From Marsupella aquatica (Eukaryota; Marchantiophyta), in NCBI GenBank assembly GCA_973895155.1, contig OZ316891.1:12276001-12340000 (forward strand): a stretch of 64,000 bases of DNA, read 5' to 3'. This document shows positions 36,615 through 49,330 of the stretch, in pieces. Made by a program: the position numbers and the translations under genes. The notes under the pieces were generated by a model that searched no databases, was not told the origin of the DNA, and was given only the letters and a program-made list of their open reading frames with translations. Position 1 is the stretch's first letter. Each line of letters opens with the position of its first letter.

Positions 36615-37877
36615 TGAATGAATTTCCAGGCAAGTGCCAAACTTAAGCTTGAGGAAGAAGAAAGCTCGTATCGAAGGGCTAGGGAATTGTTAACAATTGA
36701 AAAAAAACCTTGTCCCGCATCGAATCCGTCTGGACCCAAACATCGCAGCGCTGTAAAGCAGGATACCACAAACCGATCATTTCCAGTTTCGACTGGTTTA
36801 TATGCAACGGGTCCTGTTTGGCATGATATCCGTGGCATCTGACGTCAGACTTACCCAGCAGAGCCCTTAAAAACGAAAAGTCCCTCGCCCCAGTCTGTTC
36901 CCATACTTTATGAAGCTTCTTTTGAACGCAGATCCCTTTCTTTCCCTGACCTTGTACCACATACGGAAAGGGCATCTTACTGCAACGTACTTACGAAACT
37001 GTGACATAATAATTATTGTAAACAGAGACCATATCGTAATCAACAGGCGCATCGTACACGCAGAACATAACGTATACATATACGGAAAAGGTTGCCCTGG
37101 GTGAGTTGTACATGGTGTTTATACGTGTGATGATACGTAAAAAATGATGGGCTGCCATATGATGAGTTTCACCATGGCATATGAGAAACGGACGGCCCAG
37201 TCAAATGTTCCTGTTGACTGCTACGGCGGACTTCGGCTGCCGTAACTCTTGCTCAGAATGTAATCTTTAATTAGTAAGATCGATTCAGTATTGTGGCCGT
37301 TACACTAGATTGTCATCCTGTAGTACGGTTGTTAACCTTACTAGTGCTTCTGGGGTTTCAGGTTTGGAAAATGTGGACGTTTTAAGTTCAGTCAGATTCC
37401 TAGCATTGTTTGAGAAACACAAACTTACAAGAAAGAGTTATGGTAATGAAAATCCTACATTAGTGTTTTATTTGCAGAATCCCTTTCATTGTCAGACTCG
37501 ACAAAGTCTTGGCACTGCTATTTGAGGGAAGAAGATAAGGAAAGGGCAAAAACACAAGGCCAATCTTCTTTTATCAAATACAATTCTTAGGGTTTAGTGT
37601 CCACTATCTGACTGATTTTGCAGAGTGCTTAAGCTTGAACCATCCCATGGTAAATCTCTGGCCGTGGGTATGAGTGCACCTCAGCAGAACCTGCCCTCTT
37701 AGGGGACATCCATGACTTTGTTATGAAACTAGATGTGTACCTTAAATCATAACATGAAGCAAGTGGTAGTTCTTGATCTCTTGCTTTTATCTCTTTAGGG
37801 GTTTGCATTTGCACTTTTCTTTTGAGTTTGATGTCTGTCCTCTATGGATCTATTTTGCTTTTATTACATAGTACTAT
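36615..37877. other. Intergenic region flanking the copia insertion
   Basis: Short frames such as 37310-37525 have no domain. The GTTTG at 37878-37882 is the left target duplication of the retrotransposon. Confidence 0.4.
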
Positions 37878-37882
37878 GTTTG

Positions 37883-38082
37883 TATTCAGAGACAAGAAGA
37901 TGAAAGTAGAACATTCGCCAACAACTGGAGGTTCCCTCCAACTTCCATTACCTTATAGAGTCCCTAAGGACTCGATCTATTACATGCGGTTAGGTTGTTA
38001 GTAACAACCTAAGCTTCGGTTAGTTAGGACTAACTAACCCTACTACCATGACTTGGGTTAGTGTTAACTCCATATTACAACA
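37883..38082 (-). repeat. 3' LTR of the minus-strand copia element
   Basis: 200 bp, about 98.5% identical to 43465-43664. It includes an internal short palindrome (GGTTGTTAGTAACAACC). Confidence 0.95.
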
Positions 38083-38094
38083 CTCCCCCTTGGT
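38083..38094 (-). other. Polypurine tract
   Basis: On the minus strand CCAAGGGGGAG lies directly before the 3' LTR start TGTTG, the position from which plus-strand DNA synthesis is primed during reverse transcription. Confidence 0.85.
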
Positions 38095-38189
38095 TACTTG
38101 AATAGCATAATAAAGTAACCATCTTAAGGAGTAATACTAACCCTAGGTGGATTATTTTGGTACCCATAAGGAGAGTGTGGTCTCATTAA

Positions 38190-38206
38190 ACCCCCCCCCC
38201 CCCCGC
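38190..38206 (+). repeat. Poly-C run inside the copia element
   Basis: A run of about 16 C residues lies ~110 bp inside the 3' LTR. In element orientation this is a poly-G run between the RNase H region and the polypurine tract. Its length is prone to sequencing error. Confidence 0.85.
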
Positions 38207-38500
38207 TTTCTTCTGGGGGAAAGAGTACCACCACTTTGTACATTGCATGGGTCCGTATTGAAATGCAGATGCAGAGTAGAAAAGAAAACTAAGAGTATTG
38301 CGCTGCAGCATTCCTAATAAGGTATGTGACCTAAAACTGGCTTATGTTACGTCTTTTTACGAAGGGAAGGAGTTTAGCATGGAGATGACGGGTCGCTGCG
38401 TCTCCATGTGTAATGCTTCGTTATTTTCGTATAGACGGTGAAGGTAAATGGCTGCTGTGTCTTCTATAATCGTGCAGAAGATGGAGGCGGATCGCAATGG

Positions 38501-41500
38501 TCATGTCTGCTCTGTGTGCAGTGTGGATAGGCTTCTCATGCCAATGCCGTATGAATGTTCCTTATGCAAAATTGGTGGTAATGGCTTTGTGAATAAGTCT
38601 GCTCGGTTGTCTCGGCTGGGTATCCATTCGACCTGAATTTGATCACCGTGCTGTTCATGTGTATAAAAGAATTTCGGTGAGATGTGTTTAATTCTGTCAC
38701 CTTTTATGAAGCCATGAGCAATTTGATCCACACAGGGGCGGTTGTCTTCGTAAATAGTAGTGGGCTTTTGAAATTGTTGGCGACCAGTGTGCTTGTGGAT
38801 GTGATGGAGCATGCTGTGTAACCATACACATTCTCTGCAGGCTTCATACAGAGCTATGATTTCCGCATGATTAGAGGATGTTGTGGTTAGTGTTTGCTTG
38901 GAGCTTCGCCATGAAATTGCAGTGCCACCTTGAAGAAAAACGTACCCTGTTTGTGATTTGGCATCTCCAGGGTCAGAGAGGTAGCCGGCATCTGCAAATC
39001 CAATCAATTTGTCTTCAGCATCTTTCGGAAAAAATAGACCAACGTCGACTGTGCCCTTCAGGTATCGAAAAATCCTTTTCAGCCCATTCCAATGGCGGAT
39101 GGTTGGCTGAGAACTATGTCTGGCCAATAAGTTGACAGCAAAAGAGATGTCGGGACGAGTCTGATTAGCCAAATACATAAGGGCGCCAATGGCATTGGTG
39201 TGTTGACAGGGTGAGCTGCTTGCATATTGAACTGTCGTAAAATCTTCTCTGTGTAGGTAGATTGACTAATCAGAATACCATTGTGCAGGTAGTCGAACTG
39301 AATGCCGAGGCAGAAGTTAGGTGGACCAAGGTCCCTCATTTCGAATGTGCCCTTCAGAATACTGAGTGTATGGGCTGTGAGTTGTGGTGTCCCGAATATA
39401 TTCAGGTCATCTACATAGATAGCTATTATGACAAATTCCTCTGCCTGAGATTTTAGAAATAGACAGGGTGCTAGCTCATCATTTATAAATCCCAAAGCTA
39501 ACATTTCAGCTTGGAATCGTTTATACCACATCCGGCCACTTTGCTTTAGGCCGTACATTGAACGCAAGATTTGTACGGCATATTCCATTTGAGGTCTCTT
39601 GCTACGTGCAATAGGCACTTGTTGTGTAGTATGTGGTGGGTATAGCCCACCAGAGCAGACAGTAGGTCCTGAATTTGTAATTTGCGCAATTAAGGGCTCA
39701 GTAGGAGCCATCTGGATCATACCAGATCGTAGTGATTGGACTGATATGCCTGACTTCTCCCCCTGAATGTGGAAAGATAATCTATTAAGAAGCTCTGGAG
39801 GAGCTTTCATGTAAATTTTGGTATCTAGCATGCCATACAGGTAGGCTGTTATTACATCCAGGATGTGCATGACTAGCTTGTGTAGTAAAGCAAACGCTAT
39901 CATGTAGCGGTATGTAATGGAGTCCATCACTAGGGAATGTGTCAGGTCATAGTCTTGACCTGGGATTTGGGTGTAGCCCTTCGCCACTGGCCTTATATCT
40001 AACTACTTCGCCCTTGGCATTTCTCTTTCGGATGAAGATGAATCTGTAGCCGGTCAGATGGCTGTGGGTGGGAGCTGGAGTGATTGGTCCAAAAACCTGG
40101 CGTTTGATCAAAGAGTCAAGTTCAGAGTTAATAGCCGCTTCCCATTGGGGCCAGTCTGGACGAGATTGACATTCTGTTACTGTCAATGGATCTGGAGTAT
40201 CATTGGTTATCTCTTCTGATATCAGATATGCAAATGCATAATCTATGGTAGTGGTTTCTCGTTTCCAGACTTTGCCTGAATGCATATATTGGATGGCTAT
40301 TTCGTCATTGTCGTTAACTAAAGTTGGTTGGGGTCCAGGGGATGCAGGTGTGGGTCTTAGGGCTATAGGTACAACAGCTGTGGTCTGGCGTTGCCTGGGT
40401 TGGCTATCTTTCGAGCCTAGTGGTCTGCCCCTTTTTGCCTTAGGGGGGGCTTCGGTAGCTAGTCGAGTGGGTTGGATTCGTGCTGGTGCATTGGCAGCTG
40501 GTATTAAGGACCGAGTGACATTTGCTGCATCATTAAAGGCGTCTGGGAGTTTCTCTAACATTTGTTGAAGGTGGAGGATTTTCTGTACTTCTGCTTCGGT
40601 TTGGACTGTCCGTGGGTCATGCTGGAAAGGGGGTTTTAACTGCCATTGTAATTCCGGAGTATGGACAAGGGGACTTGATGTCTGGTTCTCCATTAATTTG
40701 GGGAAATCGTCTTCAATAAAATCACAATCAAGGAACCGTGCCTTGAATAGATCTGCTGTAGATGGTTCTAAGTATCGAATAATCGATGGTGAGTTGAATC
40801 CTACATATATCCCCTGTTGTCTCTGTGGGCCCATCTTGGTGCGTTTGGGTCCCAAAATGGGGACCAGTACCAAGCAGCCGAAGATGCAAAGGTGAGAGAC
40901 ATCAGGTGGGATCCCGAACAATAAATGGTGTGGGGTGTACTTGTTATAGGCAGATGGTTTGTATCTGATGAGGGAGGAGGCTTGTATGATGGCATGACCC
41001 CATGCTGATATAGGTAAATTGGTCTATAGCAGTAAAGGTCTGGCTATCATCTACAGTCGCTTGATTAAGGACTCAGCTATTCCATTCTGGCAGTGTACAT
41101 GGGGGACAGGATACTGAACATCGACCCCTGCAGTTTCGCAGTATGTGTCGAATGTCCGGGATGTGAATTCACCGGCATTATCGACTCGCAGGGTGCGGAT
41201 TGGATGATCTGGAAATTGTGATCTTAGTTTCAGTATGTTGGACAATATCCGAGAAAATACAAGGTTTCTGGTTGATAGCAAGGAGACTTGGGACCATTTG
41301 GAGGAAGCATCAATGAGTACTAGGAAGTATCGGAAGGGGCCTGATGGGGGGTCTATAGGGCCGCACACATCGGCATGTAGGCGTTCAAGGAATCGGGGTA
41401 TAGAATATATATGGTTTTGTCAATGGAGGGGCGGATGACAAGTTTACCCTGGGAACATGCTGTGCAGATTTGTTTACTTTGGGACGGGTGTACGCCAAGT

Positions 41501-43052
41501 GGGATGCCAACTGTGTCCTGAATGATTCTGTGGTACATGGTGGTGCCCGGATGACCAAGGCGGAGATGCCATTGGTCTGTGAGTGTTCTGGTTGCCTTTT
41601 CTGTGTGATATGAATATATGTGAGGGATATAGAGGCCAGGAGGATGGTTTAACAGGGTCTCTTTGATTATGAGTCCTATATTAGTTTCGACCAAAATGTG
41701 CAGTACCTCCTGTCGATCTTGTTTGCTGGTATGGATGTGTAGGTTGTTGTCCCATATATCACGAAAACTTATCAAGTTGCGGGTGGCTGTAGGGGCGTAT
41801 ATGGCTGATCGAATGCGGATGGTTGTTCCTCCAGGAAATCGGACTATGGCTGGGCCATTGCCCTCTTCAATGTGATTCTGTCCAGTGATGGTTGTGACAG
41901 GGCGATTGGATCGAATGATCTTGGTGAAGTATTTCTTGTGGCGTAGTATTGAGTGGGATGTTCCGCTGTCCACAATACAATATGTGGGAGCAGGATCGGC
42001 AGGGAGGTCGCTTTGTAAACTAACAGTATGAACCTCAGGTAAAGGTGAAGAGACTACGTACTGGTCAATTTCATTGGGTGCCTCTAGGAAATTGCCGTGA
42101 CGTCCGGGGCCTAGTTGATGCAAATTATCTTGATATAGCTTCACTAAGTGGGCAGGGGCACGACAATCTTTTTGTGTGTGACCTTTAGTTCCACATCTAA
42201 AACAGGTGGGAGTGTCAGACTTATCTTTGTTGTAGGTGAGGTAGCCTCGACCTCTGCCGCGGCCGAAGCTGCGGCCTTGTCCTCTGTTGCCTATCCGGTT
42301 CCAGGTTCGCCTCGGTGATGTTTGCCAGTCGTTGCTCCTGCCCATGTCCCGGTCAAAGCGGCCTCGTCCTCTTCCTGTCGAACGTCCTCTGCCGCCATAG
42401 AAACTTCTGCCTCTGCCTCTAGTGCTGCCTTCTCCTCTGTTGAAGTGGGTCTCGGTCTTGGTTGGTGGTGCAGCACTGCCGGGTGGTCGAGTTTTGGCAT
42501 TTTCAAGGAGCAAGATCTGGTGCTTTTCTGCTAATAGCATGTAAGCGATTAGTTCAGAATATCTGGTAAAGTTCATGTTACGGTATTGTGCCGAGAGTAC
42601 CAGGTTTGTAGCATGAAATGTCGATAGCGTCTTCTCGATTTGTTCTTCGTCTGTTACAGGGTGATCGCATACTGCTAGCTGTGAGGTGATACGAAATAAC
42701 TCGCTGTTGTAGTTGGCAATTGTAGCATGGTCTTGAACTCGTAAATTGATCCAATCGTGGCGTGCTGCAGGGAGTGATATAGTTTTCATGTGATCAAAGC
42801 GAGATTGTAGGTCCTCCCAGAGTAAACGTGGGTTATATTGATTCAAGTACTGTCGCTTCAATGGGGCTGCCAAGTGATGACGAATGAGGATGAGGGCCTT
42901 CGCCTTCTCTTGAAGAGTGCATCCAGCGTCTGTGGTGATCGTATCTTGGAGAGATTTGGAGCTGAGATTGCTTCAATATCCAGGGACCACGATAAGTAGT
43001 TGGCCCCATCGATTGACAGTGCCTCAAATAAAAGTTTCTCTATGGTGGTCAT
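38501..43052 (-). pseudogene. copia gag-pol polyprotein, frameshifted
   Basis: Reading from 43052 down: gag N-terminus with NYLSWSLDIEA; UBN2-like gag region; CCHC zinc knuckle CFRCGTKGHTQKDC (~42165-42206); aspartic protease VDSGTSH (~41955-41975); GAG-pre-integrase HLRLGHPG; integrase core (41368-41051); RT with IYVDDL (~39403-39422); RNase H (~39040-38740) with FADAGYLS, SSNHAEIIAL and EDNRP, ending near FTKPLP. The frame changes at about 42945, 41360, 41045, 40900, 39980 and 39160, so the polyprotein cannot be made from this copy as read. Family members make one polyprotein for reverse transcription and integration. All catalytic motifs are still visible. Confidence 0.93.
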
Positions 43053-43447
43053 TGTGTCTATCTGGGGTAGTCTATGAATGTGAACTGTTGGAAATCAATG
43101 TCGAATGTTCAGAATGCTATAACTGTCGGATTTAGATGCCTTGAATATTTTCGTGTGGATTTCGTGGATGGATGACTGTGGCGCTCTTCCTTCGTAAAAG
43201 AGAATGTGGGCAATTTGATGGAATGCGAAGTCTCGCTGCAGGAATGATCGCTGATCTCTGGTGGGGGTCAATTAATCTCAAGTGTTGGGTGACGCTTCAC
43301 AGAGTTCGGAAGAAAATCACAAAGATGAGTCGTGGATACAATCGCTTTTTGGGTAGTGCGCAGTATGGCATTGATGGCTTGTGATTCGTGGACAGTCAGT
43401 TCATGCGCCAGTGTATGAGAAAAAAAATTTCTATGCTCAGCTTTGGC

Positions 43448-43464
43448 AGCTCGTGCTGATAACG
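43448..43464 (-). other. Putative primer-binding site
   Basis: On the minus strand CGTTATCAGCACGAGC directly follows the 5' LTR. It shares TATCAG with the common initiator-Met site TGGTATCAGAGC but does not match it fully, so the priming tRNA or tRNA fragment is uncertain. Confidence 0.55.
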
Positions 43465-43664
43465 TATTCAGAGACAAGAAGATGAAAGTAGAACATACGC
43501 CAACAACTGGAGGTTCCCTCCAACTTCCATTACCTTATAGAGTCCCTAAGGACTCGATCTATTACATGCGGTTAGGTTGTTAGTTACAACCTAAGCTTTG
43601 GTTAGTTAGGACTAACTAACCCTACTACCATGACTTGGGTTAGTGTTAACTCCATATTACAACA
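43465..43664 (-). repeat. 5' LTR of the minus-strand copia element
   Basis: 200 bp, matching 37883-38082 apart from about three substitutions. A TATAAGG motif in element orientation (43533-43539 on the plus strand) could serve as a TATA box. Confidence 0.95.
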
Positions 43665-43669
43665 GTTTG

Positions 43670-46600
43670 GACCTTTTTTAACAAATTTGTCCTTTTTTTT
43701 GCTTTATACACAGTTTGCAGATCCTTCCCTAAAACTCACAGTGGTAGGGAAGAGTCCATCCACATCCAGAGTAAGGCCATTTGATTCAGCACCGGTGATT
43801 GCTTTTCACTGATTTGAAACTCAAGCAATTCCCATCTGAAGCAATGTGCACCAGTGAAGCAGTGTGGCCAACATACGACTTGCTGAATTGCTTGTACAAA
43901 TACCGAGTCAACTTTGTCGAGCAATTGAACACCTTGTGTGGTTGGGGAGATTTCCAGCAATTGCAAAACTTGGGAAGCAATTGAATGATTTCTTAGACCC
44001 CAACAGTCTGCCCAAAAAGTGGCACAGTACACTATTGTGAGTAAATCTTGTGATGCAAAGATGTAAGTTACTACAATTTACCACCAGAGCTATTTGCAAT
44101 CCAATAAATTTTGACATTGCTATAAGGCCAATGCACCTTTTGGTCTTTTGCCTTACTAAGATTTTTTGTTATATATTTTTATTTCAATGTGCCATCACAA
44201 GGTGCATCCCTTGTATGATTTAGATTTAAATTATTTTAGCACCCCTCTAAGTGTTTTTTAATCTTTCCCACTACATTTAGTTATCAATACACTTCGAATT
44301 TTATGGAAATTCTTTCAATTCTAGTGAATGAGAAAGAGAATTGAAACTTTGGTATGTGTACACCTCCTGCTCTAAGTCCTCCTCATACGATTATTTGTTA
44401 AGCTTATGTTTTTGTTGTCATTACCTAAGGCAAGGGAGGATCTTCTGTAAATTATGCTTATCAGTTTTGACTGATTTGAGTGTCATTAGGGCAAGTTAGA
44501 AAATGTACCTTATGTGCAATACTTTTCAATATTTATGCACTTATAATTATACTCGTTATTATGTGAATTGTAACTTTTTTAGCATGTGCTGTACTTATAA
44601 CACTCATTCCTATCAAATATTATCCAATAGTCCTTTACAGGCCAAAATAAATGAAGTATATTCCAAGATGAAAATGCTATTATGCAAAGTCTTGAGGTTT
44701 CTTTCGTTTGACTACATACTAAAAGTGTACGGATAATGTCTCTCTACCCTCAATTAACTTGACTCTAAGCTTATAAAGATATAACCACATATTCATGCTT
44801 GCATGGACCGCAACAATTGACCTCATGACTACTGACGAAATCCTTTTTGAAGTACAAAGGTGAATATTTATGCAAAGGAAAGATTTAAGTAACTTTTCAC
44901 ACTGATCCATGCCCGTTGGAGCTGTCAATAGCTACTTTCTATAGACTGTGATCTATAGAAACCTCAATTTCTGTGCAACCACAATAAAAATAATGCTAAG
45001 AAAAGTATCCTAATGCTCCACGACTCAAAACATTGATAAGAAAGTTTAACACAATCCCAGAAAAGTTCATTAAAAATATATATAGAAATGGCGACTTTAC
45101 ATTCCAATTTATTACCTCTGTTACAGAAACTGGGCTTCCTTGCCACACTTAGCGTAAACCAATCCTTCACTCTGCTTGTGCTTTGGACTTTTGTGTTCAT
45201 AAAAGGTTTCCCTCAATCACCCCTTCTGTTCCTTCCCCAAGCAGAAATAAATATGGAAAAAAATGTGGAATTTGTATAAGCAATGAAGCCAGGATGGACC
45301 GCCAGCTTTGTCAAAATGGTCACATGGATTCACTAACTCAGATGGACCCCATTTTACTCACAATGGCACCACAATATCCTTAAAAAGTACATCTCAATTT
45401 CCTGGTTTCGATCAAAGGGTCAATAGGTGGATCAAAATGAGTTTAGTTCTCCTAATAAGGAAAGTATTGTGTTCAAGATAAAAATTTAACAAAAAAAATT
45501 CAAAAATCGAGCTAGCAATTATATATATACGCATTGTATACCAGATGTACATGTACGGAAATTAGATTTTCTGACTACGTATCCGGGGTACAGTATTTCT
45601 TTTGCTTTATCTGTACCGTAACCTCTGACTGCCAGGCTGCCGGTACTTTTTACCTTACATGTAAGTGTCAGAAGAGACACGTACATGTACAGAATACCGT
45701 ACGTATACTGAGTGGGCTGACCGGCCGGCTGGGCGCCATTTTGCTGCATGGTAAAAGCGGCGAAGAACATGAGGACAGCGTCATAAAGGACCTGCCAATC
45801 TGCCATGGTGTCACTGGATCCCTTGCGACCTCTATAGTAGGCTGTCCTCTTGACCTTGGGCAAAGGGCACTAACGACAGTCATTGGACTCATGGACTGAC
45901 TTTCCGCTTTCGTGTGAGAGACTCAGTTACTCTTCTTCAGCGTATTTTTTAAGGATTTTACTTTTTCGTCAGAGTGGTGAATGCACAGTGTGTGAAGGAG
46001 AAGATGCTTACAAGATTCCCCATTCAATTATTTTCCTGACCATCAGATCTCCCCATCAGATCTCCCTAGATTTAAGGCTGACCGTTAGATTCTGGCTAAA
46101 GGGGCCTGGGATTAGGTGAACACTGGCTCATGAGATAGCAAATTAGTAGCCAATTTTCGCCAAAAGTGGTTAAAGATTTTAGGGGAGGTGGAATTTGGTG
46201 AATTTTGGCCACAAGAAACAACATTGCTCTTCTTGCCCATGGAGTTTCACCATTCAATGTTTTCCGCTGTGTTGCCCATAGCGCACAAAAGGGCAAAGGG
46301 CACACTAACAACAGTAGTGCTGGTGACTGTGTGTAACAACCCACAGATGGTCCCCTTGGGTTGTGACATGCATGTGTAGTGTGTTAGGACAGAAATGAAA
46401 AGGTCTCACTTGGCAAGATGCCTAGAAATGATGCTACAATGTAAAAGAGTATAAACTCCAGTTCAATTGCATGTGTGGAGGGGCTGTTTTTTGGGAAGTT
46501 AGGGTGTTTGGAAAACCTCATGAAAAAATGAGCTGGGCAGTTGCATGGTGCGGAGTCGTGGAGCATTGAAATTTCCTGGGAAGCTCATTTATTGTTGCTC

Positions 46601-47761
46601 ATTTGGTCATGCCATTCAATGCTGCCCGTTCTCTCAGACTCAAAAGTGAAGATATGAGGGTGTATATAGTCACATTCTAAATTGAAAACCATGTGCAAAT
46701 CCATGTAAGTGCAGAGTTTTCTCAATATAAGTCATTCGCTTCATGAGTCAACTGGCTTGCGTACAAACACCCAACTCAAGTGGAAAGGTTGACACTTAAA
46801 ATTTTGGAGCTCACTCTCTTAGCAGCTCAATGAGCAGGGTAACATGTGGGAATGAGACCTTAGGAGTTGTAATAAATGAGTTTCCCATGAACAGTGTACC
46901 TGAACACCTACAGTAGGTTGGTAGATTCACAAAGATGAGGGGCAACAGGTCCTCACCAACTAGACATTTTCTTTCCTCATTATGGGAAAGGTGTGTGAGT
47001 GGTAACTTCTATCCTTCTCCAGGAAATAGTGTTTGACATAAAACATTATGATGCATGCATGTGAACCATTTTTTCCTCTAGATCTAAAGAGAATTGTTAG
47101 ATCTTGCAACTACCCCTAAGGATGGTTTTACAAGACATTGGGGGCACATTGCCTGTGTTTTCTGCTTGGAGATTAGAGACAAAAGTACAAGTGGCAATGG
47201 CTGCAGTGGGCCCAAAGAAATGCTGATGTGGAGTGTTTCTTTTGTCTAGATTGTTAGATCACCTCCCTAGGTGGTCCAAACATTTTCAAACTTTGGCTCT
47301 TTCATTCAAGTGATTTGCATTTATTGCACTTCATTTCAAAAGATGTTTGATCTATCTTTATAACAAGAAGTGCACCCCCCCATCTTGTAAAGCCACCCAA
47401 ACCCTCCTGTAGAAAAGGGTTCAGGACCCCAATCCTATTCCCCTCCCATATAAGTTCCAAACATAGAAAGTGTTCTTCAAATGAGCTCCAAACCTTGGAG
47501 CAAAAAAGGATTCCAAGATTTTACATCTCACTCAATGTGAAGGCTAAGTTTTAATTTGACTTGATGGGGTCAAAGAAGCCTATTTCAGTCTTGTTTAGTG
47601 AATTATGGAAGAATTTAAAGACCCCATCAAGTGAATTTAAATGTTATCCCCCTCATCAAGCAACGTGTTTCAGATTACACCTCCATCAAAATCATCAAAG
47701 AGAACTGCCTCTCCAAACATTAAGGCAAAGAACTTGTTCCCAAGAGAAAGCTCCAAAGCAG
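43670..47761. other. Intergenic region between the two copia elements
   Basis: AT-rich with many short frames and no domain. It includes ACATGTAC palindromes around 45545-45700 and a dispersed repeat at 46030-46170. The frames at 45519-45899 overlap on both strands and are unsupported. Confidence 0.4.
46030..46170 (+). repeat. Dispersed repeat, copy 2 (partner at 17930-18060)
   Basis: It carries CAGATCTCCCTAGATTTAAGG and downstream blocks collinear with 17930-18060, with indels. The BgIII-like word AGATCTCCC is duplicated locally at 46044 and 46058. Confidence 0.6.
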
Positions 47762-47766
47762 CAAAG

Positions 47767-48058
47767 TGTTGAGTATTGCTCTTAGTCTTGTGACTCTAGA
47801 GCTAATCGCAGTTAGGCTAACTCAGGTTAGGACTTAGCTTAGGTTAGCAGTGATGCATGCTGTATATAACCAGGGCTGATGCCAGCCCTTGGTGGATCTT
47901 CAGTTCATTGTTGGAGTTGGGCAAGAGAGAGTAAAGGTCTCTTGCTTTCCCGTGGATGTAGCCTGAGTCGTGAGGGGTGAACCACATACTCGCTGTATCG
48001 ACTACTTTGTATGGTGTGTACATGTGCATGGTGTCTTGGGATAAGATTATCCCCAACA
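47767..48058 (+). repeat. 5' LTR of the plus-strand copia element
   Basis: 292 bp, TG...CA ends, with a TATATAA promoter motif at 47863-47869. Confidence 0.95.
47863..47869 (+). promoter_or_regulatory. LTR TATA box
   Basis: TATATAA sits about 100 bp into the 5' LTR and is preserved in the 3' LTR at 53459-53465. It is the likely core promoter for element transcription. Confidence 0.6.
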
Positions 48059-48060
48059 AG

Positions 48061-48072
48061 TGGTATCAGAGC
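48061..48072 (+). other. Primer-binding site
   Basis: TGGTATCAGAGC is complementary to the 3' end of plant initiator methionine tRNA and lies two bases downstream of the 5' LTR. Confidence 0.9.
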
Positions 48073-48774
48073 AGGTCTGGGAGGTGACATTGTGGTGACA
48101 AGAATTTCTTGTGTAGTTGACGGTTTGAAGATCCCAAAAGTTTTTTGTTGCATGCAACTTGTTGGTGGTGGGCTCATCAGATAGATCGTTGAGAGGGATT
48201 TCTAACGGCGGTTAGAAATCATTGATCGGATTTTTGAGTGAGGAGTAATCGCAGAAAAAGTTTGTTTGTGGAGTTTCATGTTTGACGGTTTTTGTGAGAG
48301 GGACCAGAGTTCATTTTTGCAATGGTGTGAGTTATGCGGTGCGCAAGGCATTGCTTGTTATAGCTCAAGTTGTAGGTTGAGGCAAGCTGGTCGTATTGGT
48401 ACATGGTTTGCTGGCATTTGCGTTACGAGTGCAACGTGACGAGTAGGTGTTGAGTTCTGGTTTTTTGACAAGCTATGGTGCTTGTTTTTCCTTGAACCGG
48501 GTTACTCGTCGTGAGGGTCGACTTGAAGAAGCAAACACAAAGTGCTAGGGCTCAACAGAGAGATCGCGATGAAGCGGTCATTTTCAGTCTGGGATTGGCA
48601 CTTGACGTGGAGAGAGTGTGACATGACGGAAGGATTTTACTCAGCTGAGCTTGCAGACTGTGCCGGTGTAATTTGACAACATTTCCCGTCGGCGGTCGTC
48701 TCTTTTCCTCATGTCTCTTTTCCTCATGTAATCAACAGCTGTTACTATGAGTAATCGGGTTTTTGTCACTTAAG

Positions 48775-49330
48775 GGTTATTTTTTGTGTTTTAAGGGGGG
48801 ACTTAGGGGCCTTGTGTGTGTATACACACACCCGACCCCGCTCTTCCCCTCCTTATACCTGGCGACCCCCTTCCAACTGCCGTGTACAGCCGTGACCGCG
48901 GCCAAGGCGCAATGCGCAGCGTCAGCCGCCACCCTTTGCGCCGTCTCCCATCCTCCCTCCCTCTTTGCCTCCCGCCGGTTGCTTCCTTGCACCCCGCCCA
49001 TGAGCCCTTGTTTTCCCCCGGCCGGCCCCTCCCAGGACCCTACAATCGCGAATACGCAACTGTGTAAGCAGCCATGATCCGGCTGCCACTCTGCCTGGGC
49101 GACTCCCTCAGCCCGACCATTTTACTCTACATGTGGCTGTGTACAGTCGCTTGGATTTATGCCCTCGGCCCCGTACCCGCGTCCCTATATGTTGTGTATA
49201 CCCCTGGCCCAACACGCATCATGCATACGCTTGTGCGCGTTTTAGGGTGTATTTTTGTTAAGGGGCCTTAAAACCCCAATTTTTTGTTTTTTCCTCTCGG
49301 CTCTCCTAATTGGTTGCCCCGGGCCCGGTG
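48775..49330. other. GC-rich block inside the copia leader
   Basis: A ~550-bp GC-rich segment between the primer-binding site and gag contrasts sharply with the rest of the element. Its edges carry related T-rich/AAGGGG words (about 48765-48800 and 49250-49290). A CCTTGTGTGTGTATACACACA-type palindrome occurs near 48820-48836. It could be a secondary insertion or captured host sequence. Confidence 0.4.

Larger units (their letters stand above)
37883..43664 (-). mobile_element. Ty1/copia LTR retrotransposon, 5782 bp, with GTTTG target duplication
   Basis: Two 200-bp LTRs (37883-38082 and 43465-43664) flank the internal region. The insertion is bordered by GTTTG at 37878-37882 and 43665-43669. 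In element orientation the LTR starts TGTTGTAATATGG and ends CTGAATA, i.e. TG...TA rather than the usual TG...CA. A polypurine tract (CCAAGGGGGAG) abuts the 3' LTR, and CGTTATCAGCACGAGC follows the 5' LTR where the primer-binding site should be. The LTRs differ at about three positions, indicating a young insertion. Domain order gag, protease, integrase, RT, RNase H is that of Ty1/copia (Pseudoviridae-like) elements. Confidence 0.95.

Noticed and set aside
45519-45899. 114-121-codon frames on both strands
   Set aside because: Complementary shadow frames with no recognisable motif; the region has ACATGTAC palindromes that favour symmetric frames.
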